A DNA stretch of 64,000 nucleotides from Desulfofundulus kuznetsovii DSM 6115 (GTDB lineage Bacteria; Bacillota; Desulfotomaculia; Desulfotomaculales; Desulfovirgulaceae): NCBI RefSeq assembly GCF_000214705.1, contig NC_015573.1, positions 2,008,911-2,072,910 of the forward strand, in the 5' to 3' direction. Made by a program: the position numbers and the translations under genes. Of the stretch, positions 16,053 to 24,311 are shown piece by piece. Numbering within the stretch: the stretch's first letter is position 1; the number at the start of each line of letters is the position of its first letter. Under the pieces are notes generated by a model. It searched no databases, had not been told where the DNA came from, and worked only from the letters and a program-made list of their open reading frames with translations.

Positions 16053-18257
16053 ATGCTGAATACCAGTGATGCTCCCCGCCCGCAGCGGGGGATAATGGGC
16101 ATCATACTGGCTTTCGTTCCCTGGATTTTGTACTGGAGCCTCCCGGCTCCCTGGGGTTTGACGGGCGGGCTGGCGGGTTCGGCCCTTCTTTTAGCCCGGC
16201 AAGTGGGCCGGGGAAAGCCGAAGTTAATGGATGGGGTAACCCTGGCTTTTTTCGTGGCGGCCGGGATTATGAGCTGTGGCCTGCACTCCCCCTGGTTTGC
16301 CCGCTGGGAGGGAGTACTGGTTTTTGCCGTCCTGGCGGCCATGGCCCTGGTTTCCCTGGCTGTCCGCGCCCCTTTTACCCTCCAGTACGCCCGGGAGGAC
16401 TGGCCCCAGGAATTCTGGCACGAACCCCTGTTTGTCCGCACCAACGTACATATCACCCTGGCCTGGGCCCTGGCCTTTTTATACGGCGCCGGAGCGGCAG
16501 CTTTTAATACCCTTAACCCCCCGGGTATCTATGCTCCCCTGTTGACCCACGCCGGTACGGCTCTGGGCCTGGCGTTTACCATCATCTGGCCTGCATATTA
16601 CCCGCGCCGCACCATTGGCCGCATGCTCCGGAAAAAGGAACGCCGCCGCCCCAGGTGGCCAAATCCCGACCTGGCCTCCTGGCAGCAAATCAGGCAAATC
16701 AAGGCGGATGAAAATGACCCCCCCGGGCCCGGCCGGGATTCACCCATACCCCTGTCCCTTGTATATAAGGTTCACCCGGAGGACCGTTTTGATGTCATTG
16801 TCATTGGCGCAGGCATTGGCGGCCTTACCGCAGCCGCCCGGCTGGCCAACCGGGGTTTGCGGGTGTGCGTGCTGGAAAAGCACCACCGGCCCGGAGGCTA
16901 CTGCACTTCCTTTGTGCGCAAGGGCTATACCTTTGACGGCGGGGTGGAATCCATCAGCGGCTGCGGTCCCAACGGCCCCGTACGGTTGCTGTTGGAAGAG
17001 CTGGGGCTGGAAAGCCGCATAGAGTTCCGGCACCACGGGCACCGGCTTATCACCCCGGACGGGGTAATCGATATTCCCAGTAGTTACGTGGAATTCACCA
17101 ATCTCCTGATTGACCTGGCCCCTGCGGAGGAAGAAGGCATCCGCACTTTAATGGGTGAGCTGCATGCAGCCTACTACCAGGTCTACCAGGACACCCCCCG
17201 GACGGGAGGGGTGCCCCGCCCCCCGGCTACTGTGGACGAGATGCTGCGGTATCCCCTGGACCACCCTGATTTTTACCGGGCCATGGGCTATACCTGGGGG
17301 GATTACCTGCGCCGGAGGGTGCAGGACGAACACATCATCCGCATCCTGGGCTTGCTGACCGCCTACCTTGGGGACCGGGGCCTGGACACCCCGGCAGCCC
17401 GGATGATTCCCCTCATGGGTTATTATGTGGACGGGGGAGTTTACCCGGTGGGGGGAAGCCAGCGTCTCGCCGACGTACTGGTAGAGGCTATTCAGGAGCG
17501 GGAGGGTGAGGTACGTCTGAATTCACCGGTAGCCAGGATCCTCCTGGCGGAAGACCGGGCGGCTGGGGTCCGTCTTGAAGACGGGAGCGAATTGCTGGCC
17601 CCCGTGGTGATCAGCAACGCCGATCCCCAGCAGACCTTCCTCCGGCTGGTGGGTACCGGGCACCTGCCCGCGGATTACGTGGCCCGGGTGAAGCGCTTAC
17701 GGCCTTCCCCTTCGGCCTTTGTCCTCTATATGGCTCTGGAGCGGCCATCTGGTTTGCCGGAACGGGTTTTTGTCTTACGGGATCGCCCGCTTCCCCGGGA
17801 CACCTTTGGCATCGGCAGCTTTCTTCTGGTCAGCAATGCTTCCCTGGACCCCGGAATGGTACCGCCCAACTGCGGGGACCTGACCATGATCACCCTGACC
17901 CGGCTGACGGCGGAACATCTGAACTGCATGGCCCGCTCCGACTACCTGGCCTTCAAGGAACAGTTGGCCAGCATCATGCTGGATTACGTGGAAGAGGTGG
18001 CCCCCAGGATTCGCAGGCACATCGTGCACGTGGAGGCGGCCACTCCGCGCACCTTTTACCGCTACACATGGAACAGCCAGGGGTGTATCTACGGCCTGGA
18101 GCCCGAAGCCGGTCCGGAAGGACCGGTATGGCTGGACCGCAAAACACCCATCCCCGGCCTCTGGCTGGTGGGCGCCTCGGTGGAACCGGGACCGGGCATT
18201 GAAGGAGTGGTCATTTCTGGCACCTACTGCGCCGACGAGATCTACGCCGGGTGTTAA
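16053..18257 (+). CDS. Membrane domain fused to a carotenoid-desaturase-like FAD oxidoreductase
   Basis: A 734-residue protein. Residues ~15-185 form a membrane domain of about five helices with a conserved-looking stretch FTLQYAREDWPQEFW and RTNVHITLAWALAFLYGAG. After a charged linker, residues ~248-730 are a CrtI/CrtO/CrtISO-type oxidoreductase: VIVIGAGIGGLTAAARLANR, LEKHHRPGGYCTSF, GGVYPVGGSQRLADVLVEAI, SNADPQQTFLRLVG and the C-terminal FAD motif GLWLVGASVEPGPGIEGVV. The flavoprotein group isomerises or desaturates polyenes or related lipids. No other carotenoid genes are nearby, so the substrate is unknown. Start ATG 16053 has AGGAGGG nine bases away. Confidence 0.82.
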   Translation: MLNTSDAPRPQRGIMGIILAFVPWILYWSLPAPWGLTGGLAGSALLLARQVGRGKPKLMDGVTLAFFVAAGIMSCGLHSPWFARWEGVLVFAVLAAMALVSLAVRAPFTLQYAREDWPQEFWHEPLFVRTNVHITLAWALAFLYGAGAAAFNTLNPPGIYAPLLTHAGTALGLAFTIIWPAYYPRRTIGRMLRKKERRRPRWPNPDLASWQQIRQIKADENDPPGPGRDSPIPLSLVYKVHPEDRFDVIVIGAGIGGLTAAARLANRGLRVCVLEKHHRPGGYCTSFVRKGYTFDGGVESISGCGPNGPVRLLLEELGLESRIEFRHHGHRLITPDGVIDIPSSYVEFTNLLIDLAPAEEEGIRTLMGELHAAYYQVYQDTPRTGGVPRPPATVDEMLRYPLDHPDFYRAMGYTWGDYLRRRVQDEHIIRILGLLTAYLGDRGLDTPAARMIPLMGYYVDGGVYPVGGSQRLADVLVEAIQEREGEVRLNSPVARILLAEDRAAGVRLEDGSELLAPVVISNADPQQTFLRLVGTGHLPADYVARVKRLRPSPSAFVLYMALERPSGLPERVFVLRDRPLPRDTFGIGSFLLVSNASLDPGMVPPNCGDLTMITLTRLTAEHLNCMARSDYLAFKEQLASIMLDYVEEVAPRIRRHIVHVEAATPRTFYRYTWNSQGCIYGLEPEAGPEGPVWLDRKTPIPGLWLVGASVEPGPGIEGVVISGTYCADEIYAGC

Positions 18258-18329
18258 TGTAAACGTGAAAATGAAGCTACATTTAGCAACCTGCTTCCTG
18301 GAACAACAGGGGCATTACTATGGTAAAAC

Positions 18330-18370
18330 GGCAAAAGCCCAAAGATGGGCCGGCGGCAGCCCGGTTTTTT
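18330..18370 (+). terminator. Possible terminator after the oxidoreductase gene
   Basis: GGGC/GCCC and AGCCC/GGGCC stems at 18335-18363 can form nested hairpins and are followed by T6. The hairpins could also be part of a structured leader for the following regulator gene; no known riboswitch core was recognised. Confidence 0.4.
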
Positions 18371-18522
18371 CATCTAATTTTAATCTTTTTGTGTTACCAT
18401 AAGATTTAAGGGGGGCTCCCTGCCTTTAACCTACTCCGGGATTAGGCAAATCCAACCTGGGGGGAGGGAAAGCCTGGTCCATGGGGAGACCGCCTTCAAG
18501 CCCTTAGGTACCAGGCGGAGAT

Positions 18523-19203
18523 ATGCGAATTCTGGTCGTTGAGGACGAAACCACCCTGGCCAATACCCTGGCCCGTTGCCTGCGGGAGGAAGGATACGCC
18601 ACCGACATAGCCTACGACGGCGAAGAGGGGATCGCTTTCGCCGAAACAGTGGACTATGATTTGATAATTCTGGATCTCATGCTGCCCCGGCTGGATGGTA
18701 TGGAAGTTATCCGCCGCCTGCGGAATGAGCGCATTGATACCCCGGTCCTCATGCTGACGGCCAGGGATACGGTGGCCGACAAGGTCAGGGGATTGGATGC
18801 CGGTGCCGACGATTACCTGACCAAACCCTTTGCCCTGGCTGAACTGCTGGCCCGCGTCCGGGCCCTGCTGCGGCGGGAAAGCGCCAACAAGAGTACTGTC
18901 CTGCAGGTCGGGGACCTGGTGATGGACACGGTATCCCGCCGGGTACGACGGGGAGACCGGGAAATTAACCTTACCAATAAGGAACACGCCCTGCTGGAAT
19001 ACTTAATGCGCAATCCCAACCGGGTCCTAACCCGCACCCAGATAGCCGAACACGTCTGGGATTATGACTTTAGCGGCATGTCCAATATAGTAGATGTCTA
19101 TATTCGCTACCTGCGGCGCAAGATAGACGATAATTTTGAACCCAAGTTACTGTATACCGTTCGCGGCAGCGGCTATTGCCTCCGGGAACCTGGTAAAAGC
19201 TAG
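18523..19203 (+). CDS. OmpR-family response regulator
   Basis: A 226-residue regulator: receiver domain (VVEDETTLANTLARCL, phospho-acceptor LIILDLMLPRLDG, LMLTARD, GADDYLTKPF) and a winged-helix DNA-binding domain (LTNKEHALLEYLMRNPNRVL, VDVYIRYLRRKID, VRGSGY). It is followed by a membrane kinase 11 bases downstream and by a PepSY protein, so a cell-envelope stress or cation/peptide signal is plausible. Receiver and effector are full length. Confidence 0.95.
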   Translation: MRILVVEDETTLANTLARCLREEGYATDIAYDGEEGIAFAETVDYDLIILDLMLPRLDGMEVIRRLRNERIDTPVLMLTARDTVADKVRGLDAGADDYLTKPFALAELLARVRALLRRESANKSTVLQVGDLVMDTVSRRVRRGDREINLTNKEHALLEYLMRNPNRVLTRTQIAEHVWDYDFSGMSNIVDVYIRYLRRKIDDNFEPKLLYTVRGSGYCLREPGKS

Positions 19204-19214
19204 GGCCAGAGGGT

Positions 19215-20609
19215 ATGGGAGGTTCAAATTTGCGGCAGAAATTTTCCACCTGGCTCCGCGGTATCCCCCTGCGGTGGCGGCTGACAGCCTGGTATGTTTT
19301 CTTGCTGGCCCTGATCCTGGCCGGCTTCAGCGCTTTTATTTACTTTAACATGTCCCGAAGCCTTAAACAGGGCCTGGATGCTGTATTATTCTCCCAGGGG
19401 GAACAGGTTTTGAGCAGCCTGGATAACGAGAACGGACTGCTGCGCCTGGATCCTGAGTTGCCCCTCTTGCCTGGTACTTACTTTGGTATTTACGACGCTG
19501 GAGGTAAAGTCCTGGATACGAACATGCCGGGGGACCTGGCCGCGGGCTTCCAAGTAAAGGGCTTTACGGCCATGCAGCCCACAACAGTGGAGATTAAGGG
19601 GGTCGAATGGCGGATACTCCTGGTTCCAGTAAAGGAAAAAGGCCAACAACCCTGCTGGGTCCTGGTCGTGCGCCCGGTCGAAGAGGCCGAAGGACCGTTG
19701 GACCGCCTGCTGTTATTTATCCTTATTGCCATCCCCATGACCCTGGTGATGGCGGCGGGAGGTGGCATTTTCTTGGCCCGGCGGGCGTTGCAGCCTATTG
19801 ATGAAATTGCCGCCAAGGCCCGCCAGATCAGCGCTACTGACCTGAGCCGGCGCCTGGACCTGCCCCATGGTAACGACGAGGTGGGGCACCTGGTGGCCAC
19901 CCTGGACGAGATGCTGGATCGCCTGGACCGGGCCTTCCAGCGCCAGCGGCAGTTTACCGCCGATGCTTCCCACGAACTTAGAACCCCTCTGGCAGTTATC
20001 CGTAGCGAAGCCGAGGCAGCTTTAAAGCGGCCACATTCGCCGGAAGAATATCGCCAGGCCTTAAAGGTTATCCGTGATCAAGCCATCTGGATGGGCAATC
20101 TGGTAGCCAAATTACTGATTTTAGCCCGGAGCGACGAGCAGCAGGAAAAGCTGGAGCGGGAAATCTTGAATTTAGCCGACCTGGTAGAAGGGGTAACTGC
20201 TGAATTCCAGGGGATGGCAGAAGCTAAGGGGTTAGAGCTAGTTAAGGTAATTAAAGAAAACGTAAACATATACGGCGACCAGACGCGCTTAACCCAGCTA
20301 TTGGCTAACCTGCTGGATAATGCTATTAAATATACACCAGCGGGGAAAGTAGTCGTTAGCCTGGAGAGGCTCGGCAAATGGGCCCTGCTTGTAATAAAGG
20401 ATACAGGGGTAGGCATACCTCCTGAGCACTTACCCCACATCTTTGAGCGCTTTTACCGGGTGAATAAGGCCCGGTCCAGGGCGGAAGGAGGCTTTGGCTT
20501 AGGGCTTTCTATTTGTGAGTGGATTGTCCGGGCCCATAATGGCAAAATTGAGGTTGAAAGTTCGGTGGGGCAGGGAACAGCCTTTAAGGTATGGCTGCCG
20601 GCCTCCTAA
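19215..20609 (+). CDS. Membrane sensor histidine kinase (HAMP-HisKA-HATPase)
   Basis: A 464-residue kinase. Membrane helices at ~20-42 and ~155-180 flank a ~110-residue extracellular sensor. HAMP, then FTADASHELRTPLAVIRSEA (phospho-acceptor His), LLDNAIKYTPAGK, VIKDTGVGIPPEHLPHIFER and GGFGLGLSICEWIV. It pairs with the regulator immediately upstream. The layout resembles CusS/ArlS-type kinases; the ligand is not readable. Confidence 0.94.
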   Translation: MGGSNLRQKFSTWLRGIPLRWRLTAWYVFLLALILAGFSAFIYFNMSRSLKQGLDAVLFSQGEQVLSSLDNENGLLRLDPELPLLPGTYFGIYDAGGKVLDTNMPGDLAAGFQVKGFTAMQPTTVEIKGVEWRILLVPVKEKGQQPCWVLVVRPVEEAEGPLDRLLLFILIAIPMTLVMAAGGGIFLARRALQPIDEIAAKARQISATDLSRRLDLPHGNDEVGHLVATLDEMLDRLDRAFQRQRQFTADASHELRTPLAVIRSEAEAALKRPHSPEEYRQALKVIRDQAIWMGNLVAKLLILARSDEQQEKLEREILNLADLVEGVTAEFQGMAEAKGLELVKVIKENVNIYGDQTRLTQLLANLLDNAIKYTPAGKVVVSLERLGKWALLVIKDTGVGIPPEHLPHIFERFYRVNKARSRAEGGFGLGLSICEWIVRAHNGKIEVESSVGQGTAFKVWLPAS

Positions 20610-20863
20610 GCGGCCCGGAGTCAAAGACCTAGCACTGGATTATGTGGTTTAAAAAATCGACGCTCGTCGGCAATGCTCTTTGCGGCCATTTCCTTCCACC
20701 AGACCCGCCTCCGCATTGATCAAGAAAAGAGGCAACTGTTGGATAGACCAAGTCATATATTAAAAAAGTCTAATCTTTCATTAATGGCCCTTTAATTTAA
20801 AGGGTTTATTTTGTAATCGTCGGGTACCCGATAAACTAAATTTACGAAAGGGGAAAGGTAAAG

Positions 20864-21397
20864 ATGAACAGAAAATTGCTTGCCTCTCTAACGACAGGTG
20901 TTATGTTGCTTGGTGCGGTGGTAAGTGCCGGTGCCTTTTGTAACCAGTCAGCAAAAGCGGCTGCTCCTCCTCCGGCTCTTACCCAAAATGCTGCGCCGGC
21001 ACCAGCCAACGGGCAACAGCAGGTGCAAGATAACCAACAGCAGCCTACATACAGCGCCAGCATCAAAGTAGCCAACCCGCAAAATGATAATGATACCGAA
21101 GTTAATGACGCTATCGAAAAACAGAATGAAGCTGCTGAAAGCCAGGCTTTACAAGCCAAGGCTAAGATTACCGCTGACGATGCTAAGAATGCAGCCTTGA
21201 AGACGGTTTCGGGAACGGTGAAAAAAGTTTCCCTGGACAATGAAAATGGCAACGTCGTTTACAGCGTAGAAATCCAGACCGCCAGCGGCGTTGTAGACGT
21301 AAAGGTAGATGCCGGCAACGGGCAGGTACTGGCCCAGGACCGGGATAATGGCGAGGATAATGAAATCGATGACGACAATATTCAAGTACAACAGTAA
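20864..21397 (+). CDS. Secreted PepSY-domain protein
   Basis: A 177-residue exported protein. Signal peptide with basic start and hydrophobic core (MNRKLLASLTTGVMLLGAVV), then a Gln/Pro/Ala-rich low-complexity linker, then a PepSY domain (~100-165: ITADDAKNAALKTVSGTVKK, VYSVEIQTASGVVDVKVDAG) and an acidic tail. PepSY modules inhibit proteases or sense envelope state, and are often encoded beside two-component systems like the one upstream. The single cysteine near residue 26 is not in a clear lipobox, so lipoprotein status is doubtful. It has its own AAAGGGG ribosome site. Confidence 0.85.
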   Translation: MNRKLLASLTTGVMLLGAVVSAGAFCNQSAKAAAPPPALTQNAAPAPANGQQQVQDNQQQPTYSASIKVANPQNDNDTEVNDAIEKQNEAAESQALQAKAKITADDAKNAALKTVSGTVKKVSLDNENGNVVYSVEIQTASGVVDVKVDAGNGQVLAQDRDNGEDNEIDDDNIQVQQ

Positions 21398-21499
21398 AGG
21401 TAGAACAGTAAAAGGGACATAAGGGCGAAAGCCCAGGAGGGGATAGCCGGGCCGGGTCCTGGTTATCCCCTCCCGTTAAAGAGAAGGGGTGTTTTACCC

Positions 21500-22234
21500 A
21501 TGCGGCGAAAGCATATCCACCGCACAGAAACCATGGCGGCGGTAGCCGGACGTGTGGGAATGCTGGGGGGAACGGGCACCCGCCCCCTGCGCGGATTATT
21601 GCTGGCCGGCTTCTTAACCCTGTTTTTCTGCAAACTGGCAGAAGATGTGGTTTCCCATGAATTATACGCTTTCGATGGGATAATTGGTAATTCGATCAGA
21701 CACTATACGAACCCGCCAGTGACGGCAATCATGAAAGGGTTCACCATTATAGGCTCTGCCGGCCCAGTGTCCCTGATGGCGCTGGGGATAATCATTACCC
21801 TTCTTATCCTGCGGCGGCCTCTGTGGGAGCCGTTATTCCTTACTATTGCCACCACCGGAAGCTGGCTTACGGAGGAGCTTTTAAAATGGGTCTTCCACCG
21901 TCCCCGGCCGGCCGTGGACCAATTGGTGCACGCATCAGGCTACAGTTTCCCCAGCGGCCATTCTACGGTAGGCATGGCCTTTTTCGGAGCCGTTGCCTTT
22001 TTACTCTGGACCCACCTGCACCAGTCCCGCCTGCGCCTTTTAACAACGGGTATTTTCGCCCTGCTCATCCTCTGCATCGGCATCAGCCGGATCTACCTGG
22101 GCGTGCATTACCCCAGTGATGTGCTGGCCGGTTTTGCAGTCGGCGGAACCTGGTTAACGCTGTGTACAATGGCTCTGGGGATTGCTAGCGGCAATATAAA
22201 AAGGCCGCCGGATCGAGCAGGAGGGGGCGGCTAG
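21500..22234 (+). CDS. PAP2-superfamily membrane phosphatase
   Basis: A 244-residue membrane protein with about six helices and the three phosphatase motifs: KWVFHRPRP, YSFPSGHSTVGMAFF and SRIYLGVHYPSDVLAGFAVG. This group dephosphorylates undecaprenyl pyrophosphate or phosphatidic acid / phosphatidylglycerol phosphate at the outer face of the membrane. The first ~30 residues are basic and cytoplasmic. It lies about 100 bases after the PepSY gene on the same strand. BcrC/YodM-type undecaprenyl-pyrophosphatase activity is the most likely but unproven. Confidence 0.9.
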   Translation: MRRKHIHRTETMAAVAGRVGMLGGTGTRPLRGLLLAGFLTLFFCKLAEDVVSHELYAFDGIIGNSIRHYTNPPVTAIMKGFTIIGSAGPVSLMALGIIITLLILRRPLWEPLFLTIATTGSWLTEELLKWVFHRPRPAVDQLVHASGYSFPSGHSTVGMAFFGAVAFLLWTHLHQSRLRLLTTGIFALLILCIGISRIYLGVHYPSDVLAGFAVGGTWLTLCTMALGIASGNIKRPPDRAGGGG

Positions 22235-22353
22235 CCCCCGTCCACTCACACACACCACCGACACACCACCGGACACGCGGGCCCGCATCCAGCGGTTCAC
22301 CGGGCTTGTCGAAAATTTTGATCGCGCTCGCCCATGCTTACGGGCGCACGCAA

Positions 22354-22380
22354 ACAAAACGCCGGCTTCCAAGCCGGCGC
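22354..22380 (-). terminator. Rho-independent terminator downstream of the winged-helix gene
   Basis: On the minus strand GCCGGCTT pairs with AAGCCGGC (22361-22378), followed by GTTTTGTTT. Confidence 0.8.
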
Positions 22381-22405
22381 CAACCAGTCAGTTGAACGGC
22401 CATGT

Positions 22406-22690
22406 TTAGCTGGCCTTCTTGATCAGGGTTAAAAAGTCCCCGCCCAGTTTGGTCACACTGCAGATTTTACTCTTGCCTTCGGTGGAGACATCAACCAGGC
22501 CCAGGGCATAGAGCTGCATGACCACGTGGTCTAAAACGGCCCTTTTTACCTTTGCCGTCAGGGAAAGTTCCTCCTTATTCATGCTGCCCTGTTCCATCAG
22601 GGCAATCAGGACCCTTTCCGCTTCAGTAGGCAGGCGTTCACTCACTTTCTGAAAGTACTCCACCAGACTGATTCCCGTCACAAATTTCAC
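22406..22690 (-). CDS. Small winged-helix-like protein, unknown role
   Basis: A 94-residue soluble protein whose pattern (ERVLIALMEQGSMNKEELSL, KRAVLDHVVMQLYALGLVDV, VTKLGGDFLTLI) looks like a MarR/ArsR-type winged helix: helix, HTH, and a C-terminal strand pair. No metal-binding cysteine pair is present. It has an AGGGAGGTG site just before ATG 22690. It stands alone between two terminators upstream of nothing obvious. A DNA-binding regulator is likely by fold only. Confidence 0.55.
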   Translation of the reverse strand: MKFVTGISLVEYFQKVSERLPTEAERVLIALMEQGSMNKEELSLTAKVKRAVLDHVVMQLYALGLVDVSTEGKSKICSVTKLGGDFLTLIKKAS

Positions 22691-22779
22691 CTCCCTTTGG
22701 AATCCCTGACCTTGCTAATAGTATGGTCATTTCTCTAACGAGATAATACGGTTTATGCAAAAAATCTTTAAGAAAAAGA

Positions 22780-22816
22780 AAAAATAGTAAGGCACGTTCG
22801 TTGCCGAACGTGCCCT
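22780..22816 (-). terminator. Rho-independent terminator after thioredoxin
   Basis: GGCACGTTCG pairs with CGAACGTGCC across a four-base loop (22791-22814), followed on the minus strand by TTACTATTTTTT. Confidence 0.9.
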
Positions 22817-22846
22817 CATTTTTACCACCGTGGAATTACGAGGATT

Positions 22847-23176
22847 TTATAAGTGCTTGTCGAGTATGGCCTTGATTTCCTTTTTGGTTTTGAAGCCAAT
22901 GGAACGGTCTATTTCCTGGCCGTTCTTAAAAACGATCAGAGTGGGTATGCTGATAACTTTATAGTCTGCCGGTGTTTTCTGGTTTTCATCTACGTTAAGC
23001 TTGGCTACCTGTACCTTGCCTGCATATTCCGCAGCTATTTCCTCCACCACCGGGGCAATCATCTTACACGGGCCGCACCACTCAGCCCAGAAGTCCACCA
23101 GCACGGGAACCTGGGCCGCTGCCACAAACTCTCTGAAAGTAGCGTCTGTTAAGGTATGAATATTCTCGCTGACCAC
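22847..23176 (-). CDS. trxA: Thioredoxin
   Basis: A 109-residue thioredoxin with the active site [20 protein letters not shown], the cis-proline region [13 protein letters not shown] and normal length. It reduces protein disulfides in the cytoplasm. The start is taken as GTG 23176, preceded by GGGGAGAAAG, because the protein then begins at the usual family position ([15 protein letters not shown]); an upstream ATG would add 19 atypical residues. It has its own strong terminator. Confidence 0.95.
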   Translation of the reverse strand: MVSENIHTLTDATFREFVAAAQVPVLVDFWAEWCGPCKMIAPVVEEIAAEYAGKVQVAKLNVDENQKTPADYKVISIPTLIVFKNGQEIDRSIGFKTKKEIKAILDKHL

Positions 23177-23281
23177 ACCTTTCTCCCCTTTCCCAGATAA
23201 ACTGTAATCCCCCTCACTCTCCCACAGGGACAACTGACTACCTTCTAATTATAATACCCGCCAAAAGTCCCTGTCAATTCG

Positions 23282-23998
23282 TTACACAGTATACCCATTA
23301 CAGCATAACAGGCCGCGTACGACCAGCCCGGCCAGGATAAACCCGGCTACCGGCGGCACAAAAGAAATGCTCCCCGGCACCGCAGGGCTTTCGCCCCCGG
23401 ACCCGCACCGCCTGGGAGGTTCCGTAGAAAAAACCACGGTTACCCCGGAAGTAATGCCCAGCTGGCGCAAACGACGCCGGACTATCCGGGCCAGGGGACA
23501 AACGGCGGTTTGGGAAATATCCGCCACCTTAAAGGCAGTAGGGTCAAGCTTATTGCCCGTCCCCATACTGGAAACCACCGGAATGTCCCGTTGAAAACAG
23601 CTGGCAATGAGATCAATCTTGGCGGGGACATCGTCAATGGCATCAACCACATAATCCGGCGCGGGGTTGAAAAACTGCTCCGCCAGGCCGGGCAAATAAC
23701 GCTCCACTCTTGCTTCGACCCGAATGTCCGGGTTAATGAGCTTCGCCCGTTCCGCCATTAACAGGGCCTTGGGTTCTCCCACGGCAGATGTCAGGGCATG
23801 AAGCTGGCGGTTTATGTTGCTGGGGCTAACCCGGTCAAAATCCACCAGCACCAGATTCCCCACCCCGGCCCGGGCCAGGGCCTCGGCGGCGTGGGAACCC
23901 ACCCCGCCCAGGCCGAAAACGGCCACCCGGCTCCCGGCAAGTATTTGCAGCCCCCTTTCCCCGATCAGCAACTCCGTGCGTGAAAAACGCCCTTCCAC
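23282..23998 (-). CDS. tcdA: tRNA threonylcarbamoyladenosine dehydratase (TcdA/YrvM)
   Basis: A 238-residue ThiF/E1-like ATPase that cyclises t6A37 in tRNA. Seen: FSRTELLIGERGLQILAGSR, the nucleotide loop VFGLGGVGSHAAEALARAGV, LVDFDRVSPSNINRQL, DAIDDVPAKIDLI and SMGTGNKLDPT. The start is taken as GTG 23998 behind GGAGGTGTGCG. It lies next to a 6S RNA and aspS, exactly the neighbourhood of yrvM in Bacillus subtilis, which supports orthology. Confidence 0.93.
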   Translation of the reverse strand: MEGRFSRTELLIGERGLQILAGSRVAVFGLGGVGSHAAEALARAGVGNLVLVDFDRVSPSNINRQLHALTSAVGEPKALLMAERAKLINPDIRVEARVERYLPGLAEQFFNPAPDYVVDAIDDVPAKIDLIASCFQRDIPVVSSMGTGNKLDPTAFKVADISQTAVCPLARIVRRRLRQLGITSGVTVVFSTEPPRRCGSGGESPAVPGSISFVPPVAGFILAGLVVRGLLCCNGYTV

Positions 23999-24014
23999 CG
24001 CACACCTCCGGAAC

Positions 24015-24259
24015 ATGAGAAAAGGTTTCCGGCATCAGGACCGGAAACCTTCGCAAGTAACGTTACAGAAACCCCACTAATGCCGTGGACCCTCAAGTTT
24101 CTTGAACCCGGTCTCACAAGGTGGGTGCCCTCCTGGCTGCTTTTTGTGTCCTCTTAAGCGAGGCATACAAGCCACAGCCAGAGTCCGGGCTCCCTTTGTA
24201 TAGGTGTTGGCTCAAAACTTCAAGGAGTCCACGTACATAGCAGGGTAATTGCCTTTGCA
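24015..24259 (-). ncRNA. ssrS: 6S RNA
   Basis: A non-coding transcript between aspS and tcdA. On the minus strand it contains stretches I associate with clostridial 6S RNA (GTTTTGAGCCAACACC, GGAGGGCACCCACCTTG and a GGGTTCAAG/CTTGA stem) and ends in a strong terminator hairpin (AAGGTTTCCGG / CCGGAAACCTT, 24022-24051) followed by T-rich sequence. A promoter is placed correctly upstream. In B. subtilis the 6S RNA gene bsrA lies between aspS and yrvM, the same place. 6S RNA binds sigma-70-type RNA polymerase holoenzyme as a promoter mimic. Ends are approximate. Confidence 0.85.
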
Positions 24260-24265
24260 GCTATT

Positions 24266-24294
24266 ATGTTAACACAAACCGCGGCCCTTGGCAA
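24266..24294 (-). promoter_or_regulatory. Promoter of the 6S RNA gene
   Basis: TTGCCA (24289-24294) and TAACAT (24266-24271) are separated by 17 bases on the minus strand, placing the start of transcription near 24259. Confidence 0.65.
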
Positions 24295-24311
24295 GTGCCT
24301 TGTGGCTTTCG

